Assembly (NCBI GenBank): GCA_017632825.1 | Contig: JAGBQP010000006.1 | Coordinates: 1 to 19,302, forward strand | Origin: Prevotella sp. | Lineage (GTDB): Bacteria > Bacteroidota > Bacteroidia > Bacteroidales > Bacteroidaceae | Length of the DNA stretch: 19,302 nt | Direction: 5' to 3' | Part shown: piece after piece, positions 1-5,408 of the stretch | Layout of the letters: each line of letters begins with the position of its first letter | How positions within the stretch are numbered: position 1 is the stretch's first letter | The notes under the pieces: generated by a model | Seen by the model: only the letters and a program-made list of their open reading frames with translations | The model's database searches: none | What the model was told of the DNA's origin: nothing | Program-made: the position numbers and the translations under genes

Positions 1-785
1 ATGGCACCGGTATGACTGCTGGCGGCGCGGCTGCCACTCTCTGAAGAGCCAGCCTTGATAGCGGCGATGCGACAGCCCTTGCGAATAAGGCTTGTGGCGT
101 GATAGAGCAGCTTGTCGGGGTCGCTGATATTTTCAATATAGAGCAATTTTACCAGCGAATCATGCTCAGGGTTGAAGTGCTCGTCCATATACTCCAATAC
201 CGTCTCAATGCCTATCTGATGGCCGTTGCCTACAGACCATACACTGTTGAACCGCAGGCCTTTGGTTACGGCACTCTCAAGTATAAATACAGCTGTTGCG
301 CCAGAGCCGCTGATGAAGTCGACACCCTTCGGATCGAGTGGGGGAATGGGCTTAGTGAATACTGAGTGGTGGTGGTGCGTCAGCAGCCCGATGCAGTTGG
401 GACCAATCAGCGCACAACCATAGCGCTCGCAAGTGTCGAGGATGCGCTGCTCGAGTGAGGCACCCTCGGGCGTCTCCTCGCTGAAGCCAGCTGATATTAT
501 AATGAACGCGCGCGTTTGAGCCTGGCTCGCCAACTGCTCCACATAGTCGGGGCAGAAACGCGCAGCCACGACGAGAATGGCTAAATCTGTAGGCGGCAGG
601 GCGCTGACATCGTGCACCGTTTTAATGCCCTGCACCTCGTCTTCTTTGGGATTCAAGATGCGCAACGCACCTGCAAAACCGCCGTTAAGAAGATTGCGTA
701 CAACGGCGCCGCCGGGTTTATGTACATTGTTAGAGCCGCCAATGACGACAATGCTCTCGGGCTGTAGAAGCTGCTTGTTAATCAT
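1..785 (-). CDS. ADP-forming acetyl/acyl-CoA synthetase, N-terminal part (cut by window edge)
   Basis: The minus strand reads open from ATG at 785 to the left edge, giving 261 codons. The N-terminus has a CoA-binding Rossmann fold (about residues 10-125, beginning SIVVIGGSNN and including GPNCIGLL). A succinyl-CoA-ligase-like second domain follows, with FISGSGA near residue 160 and WSVGNGHQIGIE near 190. The segment SSHTGA places a histidine at residue 258, where the alpha part of ADP-forming acetyl-CoA synthetases carries the phosphorylated catalytic histidine. In this family the enzyme converts acyl-CoA, ADP and phosphate to acid, CoA and ATP in the cytoplasm. In most bacteria the alpha and beta parts are fused in a protein of about 700 residues, so more than half is probably missing here. 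It is divergent from the PaaK operon, which suggests aryl- or branched-chain acyl-CoA as substrate; that part is inference. Confidence 0.9.
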   Translation of the reverse strand, partial: MINKQLLQPESIVVIGGSNNVHKPGGAVVRNLLNGGFAGALRILNPKEDEVQGIKTVHDVSALPPTDLAILVVAARFCPDYVEQLASQAQTRAFIIISAGFSEETPEGASLEQRILDTCERYGCALIGPNCIGLLTHHHHSVFTKPIPPLDPKGVDFISGSGATAVFILESAVTKGLRFNSVWSVGNGHQIGIETVLEYMDEHFNPEHDSLVKLLYIENISDPDKLLYHATSLIRKGCRIAAIKAGSSESGSRAASSHTGA

Positions 786-816
786 TGTTGTTTCAGGTTA
801 TATTCGTATGATGTTG

Positions 817-848
817 CAAAAATAATACAATTTGGCATAAAAGCCAAT
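817..848 (-). promoter_or_regulatory. Bacteroidota-type promoter for the ADP-forming synthetase
   Basis: On the minus strand a -7 element TATTTTTG (817-824) is preceded, after exactly 20 bases, by ATTG (845-848), three of four matches to the -33 TTTG. The spacing and match to TAnnTTTG support a primary-sigma promoter. It lies about 30 bases upstream of the start codon at 785. Confidence 0.65.
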
Positions 849-849
849 T
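829..849. promoter_or_regulatory. Imperfect inverted repeat inside the minus promoter
   Basis: TTGGC (832-836) and GCCAA (843-847) form inverted arms around ATAAAA, extendable to AATTTGGC/GCCAATT with one bulge. The dyad lies in the -33/-7 spacer of the minus promoter and overlaps its -33 box, a typical place for a repressor site. No binding protein can be named from sequence. Confidence 0.35.
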
Positions 850-864
850 CTTTTGCTCACTTTT

Positions 865-896
865 TTTGGCAGTCAGCAGAAAAAAGTGTACTTTTG
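865..896 (+). promoter_or_regulatory. Bacteroidota-type promoter for the paaK-paaK-ACT operon
   Basis: TTTG (865-868), a 20-base spacer, and TACTTTTG (889-896) match TTTG-N20-TAnnTTTG exactly. Transcription should start near 900-904, leaving a leader of about 35 bases before the ATG at 939. This promoter also excludes the TTG at 894, which lies within the -7 element, as the start of the first ligase gene. Confidence 0.85.
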
Positions 897-938
897 CACC
901 GAAGGGAAAACTATAAACTTACGTTAAGACTAGAAAAA

Positions 939-2246
939 ATGATTTGGAATCCTAACAAAGAATGTATGAGCCGCGACGAGATGAGCGCGCTCCAGGGCAA
1001 ACGTCTGCACAAGATTGTGGAATACGTTTATCACAACGTTCCTTTCTATCGTAATAAACTGCAAGCCATGGACATACGGCCTGATGACATTCAGACGATT
1101 GAGGACATTAATAAACTGCCCTTCACAACCAAGAAAGACTTGCGCGACAACTACCCCTTCGGTCTGCAAGCCGCTCCACAGAGTGAGATTATTCGCGTGC
1201 ATGCCTCCAGTGGCACGACTGGCAATCCTACCATTGTTGGATATACCCGCAAGGACATCGGCGTCTGGAGCGAGACGATGGCTCGTTGTCTGACGGCTTA
1301 TGGTGTTACCCGTGACGACATATTCTCGGTAGCCTACGGCTATGGACTGTTTACGGGTGGACTGGGCGCCCACTATGGCGTAGAGCATCTCGGTGCCTCG
1401 GTCATTCCTGCAGGAACAGGCAACACGGAGAAACACTTGAAACTGATACGTGACCTCGGTATCACTGGTCTTGCCTGTACCCCTTCGTATGCCCTCTATC
1501 TGGCAGAGACGATGGAGAAGTTAGGTATCCGAAAAGAAGACATCAAACTGCGTATCGGTGCTTTTGGCGCAGAACCCTGGACAGAAAAGATGCGTGAGGA
1601 AATTCAGGAGCGCCTCGGTCTGAAGGGATACAATATCTACGGACTGTCCGAAATCATGGGCCCCAGCGTCAGTTACGAGTGCCAAATGCAGCACGGTTCG
1701 CATATTAACGAGGACCATTTCTATCCCGAAATTATCAATCCCACAACGCTCGAGCCTCTGCCGGCAGGACAGACTGGCGAGCTGGTGTTCACCACACTGA
1801 CCAAAGAGGGCATGCCCGTTATACGCTATCGAACACGTGACCTTTGTTCACTGTTGCCAGGAACTTGCGACTGCGGCCGTACCAACGTGCGTATGGGCCG
1901 TATTGAGGGCCGAAGCGACGACATGCTCATCATCCGCGGTATCAATGTATTCCCCTCACAGGTTGAGAGCGTCGTTCTCTCGATGCCTGAGTTTGCACCA
2001 CACTACCTGCTGATAGTTGACCGTGTCAAGAACCTTGACACATTGTTGGTTCAGGTGGAAATCCGTCAGGAGTACTTTACAGGAACCTTTGACACACCAG
2101 CCGCAGTCGATGCACTCGAGAAGAAATTGGCCTCGAAGCTGAAGAGCGTACTCAGCATATCTGCCAAAGTACAGCTGAAGGCTCCTAACACCATAGAGCG
2201 CTCTCAAGGCAAGAGTGCACATGTTATAGATAACCGAAAACTATAA
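939..2246 (+). CDS. paaK: Phenylacetate-CoA ligase family protein (first copy)
   Basis: A 435-residue adenylate-forming enzyme of the PaaK family, which activates phenylacetate or related aryl acids to the CoA thioester with ATP in the cytoplasm. Visible motifs are the phosphate-binding loop SSGTTGNPT (90-98), the YGLSE adenine-site motif (234-238), YRTRDL (297-302), the hinge region GRSDDMLIIRG (324-334), and a C-terminal GKSAHVID that supplies the catalytic lysine (425). Cysteines 248, 303, 310 and 312 resemble the metal-binding cluster seen in anaerobe PaaK proteins. The ATG at 939 is chosen over an in-frame TTG at 894 because 894 is inside the promoter -7 box and because 435 residues matches the 436-residue second copy. 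It is first in an operon, 7 bases ahead of that copy. The exact acid (phenylacetate, indoleacetate, 4-hydroxyphenylacetate) cannot be read from sequence. Confidence 0.93.
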   Translation: MIWNPNKECMSRDEMSALQGKRLHKIVEYVYHNVPFYRNKLQAMDIRPDDIQTIEDINKLPFTTKKDLRDNYPFGLQAAPQSEIIRVHASSGTTGNPTIVGYTRKDIGVWSETMARCLTAYGVTRDDIFSVAYGYGLFTGGLGAHYGVEHLGASVIPAGTGNTEKHLKLIRDLGITGLACTPSYALYLAETMEKLGIRKEDIKLRIGAFGAEPWTEKMREEIQERLGLKGYNIYGLSEIMGPSVSYECQMQHGSHINEDHFYPEIINPTTLEPLPAGQTGELVFTTLTKEGMPVIRYRTRDLCSLLPGTCDCGRTNVRMGRIEGRSDDMLIIRGINVFPSQVESVVLSMPEFAPHYLLIVDRVKNLDTLLVQVEIRQEYFTGTFDTPAAVDALEKKLASKLKSVLSISAKVQLKAPNTIERSQGKSAHVIDNRKL

Positions 2247-2253
2247 TACCATC

Positions 2254-3564
2254 ATGAGCTATTCATACTATTTTAACCCTGAACGCGAGACCATGACGCG
2301 TGAGCAGATTGAGACACTCCAGCTTGAGCGCCTCAAAGAGACTGTGCGCCATTGTCTGACTAATGACTTTTATAAGAAGAAATTTAAGGAAGCTGGCATT
2401 ACCGCTGATGATATCCAAACGCTTGCCGATGTTCGTAAACTGCCCTTTACGACGAAGCAGGACCTCCGCGATACCTATCCTTTCGGCATGTCGTGTGTTC
2501 CGTTGAAAGAGTGTGTGCGTCTGCATTCATCGTCGGGCACCACCGGCAACCCCACCGTGATTCTACACACACAAAGGGACCTTGACGAATGGGCCAATCA
2601 GGTGGCACGCAACCTGTGGATGGTGGGTCTGCGTCCCGACGATGTGTTCCAGAACTCCTCTGGCTATGGTATGTTCACTGGCGGCTTAGGTTTTCAGTAT
2701 GGTGCTGAGCGCTTAGGCATGCTGACCGTGCCAGCTGCTGCCGGCAACTCGTTGCGCCAAATTAAGTTTATCAAGGACTTCGGCACAACCGCCATACACG
2801 CTATTCCCAGCTACGTTACTCGTCTCTACGAGGTGATGCAACAGGAGGGCGTTGATCCCCGTCGTGACACCAAACTGAAGGTACTGGCCATCGGTGCCGA
2901 ACCCCATAGCGAGGAGCAGCGCAAGCGCATAGAGGAGATGATGGGCGTCAAAGCCTATAACTCGTTCGGCATGAGCGAGATGTGTGGTCCTGGTGTTGGC
3001 TTCGAGTGCCCCGAACAGAATGGTCTGCACTTCTGGGAGGACTACTACATCGTGGAGATTGTAGATCCCGAAACGCTGGAGCCTGTGCCCGACGGCGAGA
3101 TTGGTGAGCTCGTGCTGACCACACTGCGTCGTGAGGCAATGCCGTTGCTGCGTTACCGCACTCGCGATCTCACTCGCGTGTTGGGCCGCAGTTGTCCCTG
3201 TGGTCGCAATCACGTTCGTATAGACCGCATGCGTGGTCGTTCTGACGACATGATTGTGCTGCGTGGCGTCAACATCTTCCCGATACAGATAGAAAAGATA
3301 CTCATGCAGTTCCCCGAGGTAGGAACCAACTACCTCATTACGTTGACAACCGACGACAACAACGACAATATGACTGTCGAAGTGGAACTCAACGAGGGTA
3401 CCGACGACTATGGAAAGTTGCAGGCCTTGGAAAAAGAGATCAAGCGCCAGTTGAAAGACGAGATCTTGCTGACACCCATTGTGCGACTTGTTTCCAAAGG
3501 TACTCTGCCTGTCAGTGAAGGCAAGGCCGTCCGTGTTGTCGACAAGCGAAAAGTTTATCAGTAA
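2254..3564 (+). CDS. paaK: Phenylacetate-CoA ligase family protein (second copy)
   Basis: A 436-residue paralogue of the preceding gene, matching it along the full length: phosphate loop SSGTTGNPT (93-101), FGMSE in place of YGLSE, YRTRDL, GRSDDMIVLRG, and EGKAVRVVD with the catalytic lysine at 424. The CPCG cysteine motif is also kept. All key residues are present, so it should be an active acid-CoA ligase. The pocket-lining regions differ from copy one (for example NSSGYGMFTGGLGFQYG against VAYGYGLFTGGLGAHYG), so the two may prefer different aryl acids. The gap to copy one is 7 bases and to the ACT gene 21 bases, which indicates a single transcript. The tandem arrangement points to an old duplication. 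Confidence 0.93.
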   Translation: MSYSYYFNPERETMTREQIETLQLERLKETVRHCLTNDFYKKKFKEAGITADDIQTLADVRKLPFTTKQDLRDTYPFGMSCVPLKECVRLHSSSGTTGNPTVILHTQRDLDEWANQVARNLWMVGLRPDDVFQNSSGYGMFTGGLGFQYGAERLGMLTVPAAAGNSLRQIKFIKDFGTTAIHAIPSYVTRLYEVMQQEGVDPRRDTKLKVLAIGAEPHSEEQRKRIEEMMGVKAYNSFGMSEMCGPGVGFECPEQNGLHFWEDYYIVEIVDPETLEPVPDGEIGELVLTTLRREAMPLLRYRTRDLTRVLGRSCPCGRNHVRIDRMRGRSDDMIVLRGVNIFPIQIEKILMQFPEVGTNYLITLTTDDNNDNMTVEVELNEGTDDYGKLQALEKEIKRQLKDEILLTPIVRLVSKGTLPVSEGKAVRVVDKRKVYQ

Positions 3565-3585
3565 CCAACTAAATCTAACACGATT

Positions 3586-4020
3586 ATGGATATGACAATC
3601 AATCAACTATCGATTTTTATTGAGAACCGTTCGGGAACGCTTATCAAGGTGCTCGACGTGCTGAAACAGGCAGGTATTCAAATTATTGCTTCGACAATAG
3701 CTGATACCGCCGAGTATGGCATTTATCGTCTTATTTGCTCTGAACCACCACGTGCCTATGACGAACTGAAAAAGGCAGGTGTCGCCGTTGCCCTGAGCGA
3801 TGTGTTTGCTTTGGAGCTTGACGATGAGCCTGGCCGCGCTGCCGACGCCATCGCCACTTTCAGCAAGGCTGGTATCAGTATTGCCTATATGTACACGTTC
3901 CTGCTTCGTGGCAAGGGTATCCTTATCTTCCGTACTGACAATGCAGATCAGGCACGTGAGACCATTCTCCAGAATAACCTCAAGTACATTGCTGAGAAAG
4001 ACCTTACGCAGTGGGCTTGA
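3586..4020 (+). CDS. Tandem ACT-domain protein
   Basis: A 144-residue protein built of two ACT-like folds, about residues 5-70 (QLSIFIENRSGTLIKVLDVL) and 74-140 (FALELDDEPGRAADAIATF). Each begins with the strand followed by a (D/N)xxG turn typical of amino-acid-binding ACT domains. There is no catalytic domain. Stand-alone double-ACT proteins are commonly encoded beside paaK and indolepyruvate ferredoxin oxidoreductase genes in anaerobes, where an amino-acid-sensing role is assumed. It is last in the ligase operon and is followed by a terminator. The start at 3586 (MDMT) is as good as a second ATG at 3592. The ligand and regulated partner are unknown; an aromatic amino acid is the natural guess. 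Confidence 0.88.
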   Translation: MDMTINQLSIFIENRSGTLIKVLDVLKQAGIQIIASTIADTAEYGIYRLICSEPPRAYDELKKAGVAVALSDVFALELDDEPGRAADAIATFSKAGISIAYMYTFLLRGKGILIFRTDNADQARETILQNNLKYIAEKDLTQWA

Positions 4021-4042
4021 TTCCTTCGTATTAAAACATGAC

Positions 4043-4093
4043 TCTTGGTTTGTGCTCGAAGATTCTGTCGCGTGCAGACCAAGAATCTTTTTT
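4043..4093 (+). terminator. Intrinsic terminator of the paaK-ACT operon
   Basis: TCTTGGTTTG (4043-4052) pairs with CAGACCAAGA (4075-4084) over 10 base pairs with one G-T pair, followed by a run of six T (4088-4093). An alternative shorter hairpin uses GATTCT (4061-4066) and AGAATC (4082-4087). It begins 23 bases after the ACT stop codon. Confidence 0.75.
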
Positions 4094-4112
4094 ATAAAAA
4101 CCCGATAAAACA

Positions 4113-4144
4113 TTTGGCGGTTTCCCGAAAAAGCATTACCTTTG
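4113..4144 (+). promoter_or_regulatory. Promoter of tRNA-Ser
   Basis: TTTG (4113-4116), 20 bases, TACCTTTG (4137-4144): an exact match to the Bacteroidota consensus. The tRNA begins 17 bases downstream of the -7 element. It closely resembles the LytTR gene's promoter at 4424-4455; both share TTTGGC at the start and CATTACCTTTGC at the end. Confidence 0.85.
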
Positions 4145-4161
4145 CAGCCGCAAAAGATAAG

Positions 4162-4252
4162 GGAAGGTTGGCAGAGTGATCGATCGCGCTGGACTCGAAA
4201 TCCGGTATACCCTTTTCGGGTATCGGGGGTTTGAATCCCTCACCTTCCGCCA
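4162..4252 (+). tRNA. tRNA-Ser (anticodon CGA)
   Basis: A class II tRNA. The acceptor stem GGAAGGT (4162-4168) pairs with ACCTTCC (4242-4248). The discriminator is G4249 and the CCA end (4250-4252) is encoded. The anticodon stem CTGGA/TCCGG encloses the loop CTCGAAA with anticodon CGA at 4196-4198, which reads UCG. The long variable arm ATACCC-TTTT-cGGGTAT is a serine identity feature. The T arm has loop TTTGAAT. It has its own promoter and terminator, so it is a single-gene unit. Confidence 0.95.
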
Positions 4253-4257
4253 CGATG

Positions 4258-4292
4258 AGAGAAGATGCCGAACAATGGTTTCTTCTCTTTTT
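4258..4292 (+). terminator. Terminator after tRNA-Ser
   Basis: AGAGAAGA (4258-4265) and TCTTCTCT (4281-4288) form a perfect 8-bp stem with a 15-base loop, running straight into a T tract to 4292. It starts six bases after the encoded CCA. Confidence 0.7.
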
Positions 4293-4372
4293 GTTGAATA
4301 TCAGTTCTTTATTTGATTCCTTTTTTTAAATATGTTGGGTGCTAGTACTTTATGAGTGTATATTATTTGTTC

Positions 4373-4387
4373 GGAATAACTTGTTCC
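4373..4387. promoter_or_regulatory. Short dyad upstream of the LytTR gene promoter
   Basis: GGAATAACTTGTTCC is a 15-base near-palindrome (arms GGAATAA/TTGTTCC, one wobble) 37 bases upstream of the -33 box of the LytTR gene. It could be an operator, but a dyad of this size can occur by chance. The rest of 4293-4423 is AT-rich and shows nothing else I can name. Confidence 0.2.
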
Positions 4388-4423
4388 ACTTCCAACGGGA
4401 TGTTTATGTTTTTAGTCGAATAG

Positions 4424-4455
4424 TTTGGCTTTTTCGGTAAAAAACATTACCTTTG
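4424..4455 (+). promoter_or_regulatory. Promoter of the LytTR regulator gene
   Basis: TTTG (4424-4427), 20 bases, TACCTTTG (4448-4455): exact consensus. Only 16 bases separate the -7 element from the ATG at 4472, so the 5' leader should be about 10 bases. It lacks the tandem operator repeats found in front of the downstream gene. Confidence 0.85.
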
Positions 4456-4471
4456 CGGCATCAAGAGAACT

Positions 4472-5296
4472 ATGTCATTACTTAATCGAATATATCCGTT
4501 TAAAAGAAGCCGCCGTTGGTTGAGAGACTGCATCGTCTATGGTGTCGTCATTTGGATGATACTCTATTTCCTTCAACCCTTTGGATTTAGTATGTACCAA
4601 GGCAGTAAGTGTCTTGTGGCTGCAGTTTTTGGTCTTGTAACAACGTGTTGCAGCATGTTGTATTGTTGGGTATTGTTCGGTCGTCTGTTTCAGCATGTCA
4701 GTCCTTGGCGCATCTGGCATCAGGGCTGTGCGGTGTTGGGATTGATACTTTTCATTGCAGTTTGCAACTTTCTGTTATTCTCAGTCATCTTCAGATACCC
4801 CATTACCTGGAAGTTCTTCTTTTTGTTTTTGCAATGGACTCTCATTATCGGTGCTTTCATCACTACGCTATCTGTCGGCATAGAATATAACCGAAGTCTA
4901 AGGGAAAGGATGGAGGCGTTGCTGGATAATACAGCGGAAGAACAAAAAGACATATTGATTACGATTCACGATCATAACGTCAGGGGGAATGATTTGACGA
5001 TTCCTATCAACGACCTATTATATATTGAGGCCCAGAAGAATAATGTTACTGTCTGTTATTTGAAAGAAGAGAAACCGGCGATGGCCGAAATCCACGCGAC
5101 GCTGACTGCCGTTATTGATGAGATGAAAGACTATGAGAATATTTTTCAGTGCCATCGTTCGTTTGTGGTCAATGTCAATAATATAACTTCGGCAAAAGGC
5201 AACTCCAATGGCTATCAACTGGTAATGGGCACATGCACGCATAGCATTCCCGTATCGCGCTCTTATGTCCCTCGTCTGAAGTCATTTATTGCTTAG
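4472..5296 (+). CDS. Membrane-anchored LytTR-family transcriptional regulator
   Basis: A 274-residue protein with two parts. Residues 20-137 hold four hydrophobic segments (about 20-38, 46-69, 83-105, 112-137), predicted as inner-membrane helices. After a short linker, residues 165-272 form a LytTR DNA-binding domain, including LLYIEAQKNNVTVCY and the hallmark FQCHRSFVVNVNNI (215-228). There is no receiver domain and no histidine kinase nearby, so signalling is likely direct through the membrane part, as in other one-component LytTR proteins; the signal is unknown. LytTR domains bind direct repeats of about 9 bp spaced by roughly two helical turns. Such an array starts at this gene's own TAG stop codon and runs up to the next gene's promoter, making the downstream TonB-like operon the probable target. 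Confidence 0.9.
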   Translation: MSLLNRIYPFKRSRRWLRDCIVYGVVIWMILYFLQPFGFSMYQGSKCLVAAVFGLVTTCCSMLYCWVLFGRLFQHVSPWRIWHQGCAVLGLILFIAVCNFLLFSVIFRYPITWKFFFLFLQWTLIIGAFITTLSVGIEYNRSLRERMEALLDNTAEEQKDILITIHDHNVRGNDLTIPINDLLYIEAQKNNVTVCYLKEEKPAMAEIHATLTAVIDEMKDYENIFQCHRSFVVNVNNITSAKGNSNGYQLVMGTCTHSIPVSRSYVPRLKSFIA

Positions 5297-5366
5297 TCAT
5301 TCGTCCGTTTTTATAGTCACTCGTCTTTTGATATAGCTGTCTGTCAGCAGTTTTAGCCGTCTGTCA
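5294..5366 (+). promoter_or_regulatory. Four tandem 20-bp-spaced repeats, probable LytTR operator
   Basis: Units start at 5294, 5314, 5334 and 5354: TAGTCATTCGTC, TAGTCACTCGTC, TAGCTGTCTGTC and TAGCCGTCTGTC. All fit TAG-YYRYYY-GTC and are exactly 20 bp apart; units 1/2 and 3/4 form closer pairs. The spacer sequences are unrelated. The first unit begins with the stop codon of the LytTR gene and the last ends 6 bases before the -33 box at 5373. Same-face direct repeats at about two turns are the known mode for LytTR proteins, and the units resemble the AlgR site CCGTTCGTC. Position just upstream of -33 suggests activation. Binding by this particular regulator is inferred. Confidence 0.75.
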
Positions 5367-5372
5367 CGGATA

Positions 5373-5404
5373 TTTGGAGCCTATGGTTTCTTGTCGTAAC
5401 TTTG
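5373..5404 (+). promoter_or_regulatory. Promoter of the TonB-receptor-like operon
   Basis: TTTG (5373-5376), 20 bases, TAACTTTG (5397-5404): exact consensus. Only four bases lie between the -7 element and the ATG at 5409, so the start codon sits at or within a few bases of the expected transcription start, implying a leaderless or nearly leaderless mRNA. Confidence 0.8.
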
Positions 5405-5408
5405 CGGC

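Noticed and set aside
2713..3606. 297-codon minus-strand frame over the second PaaK gene
   Set aside because: It is antisense to a complete PaaK gene, with no recognisable domain, promoter or conservation argument.
3800..4108. 102-codon plus-strand frame overlapping the ACT gene end and the terminator
   Set aside because: It is out of frame with a clear double-ACT protein and runs through the terminator hairpin.
4413..4423. A LytTR repeat (TAGTCGAATAG) in front of the LytTR gene, suggesting autoregulation
   Set aside because: Only TAGTC matches, there is no second copy 20 bp away, and its offset from the -33 box differs from that of the real array.
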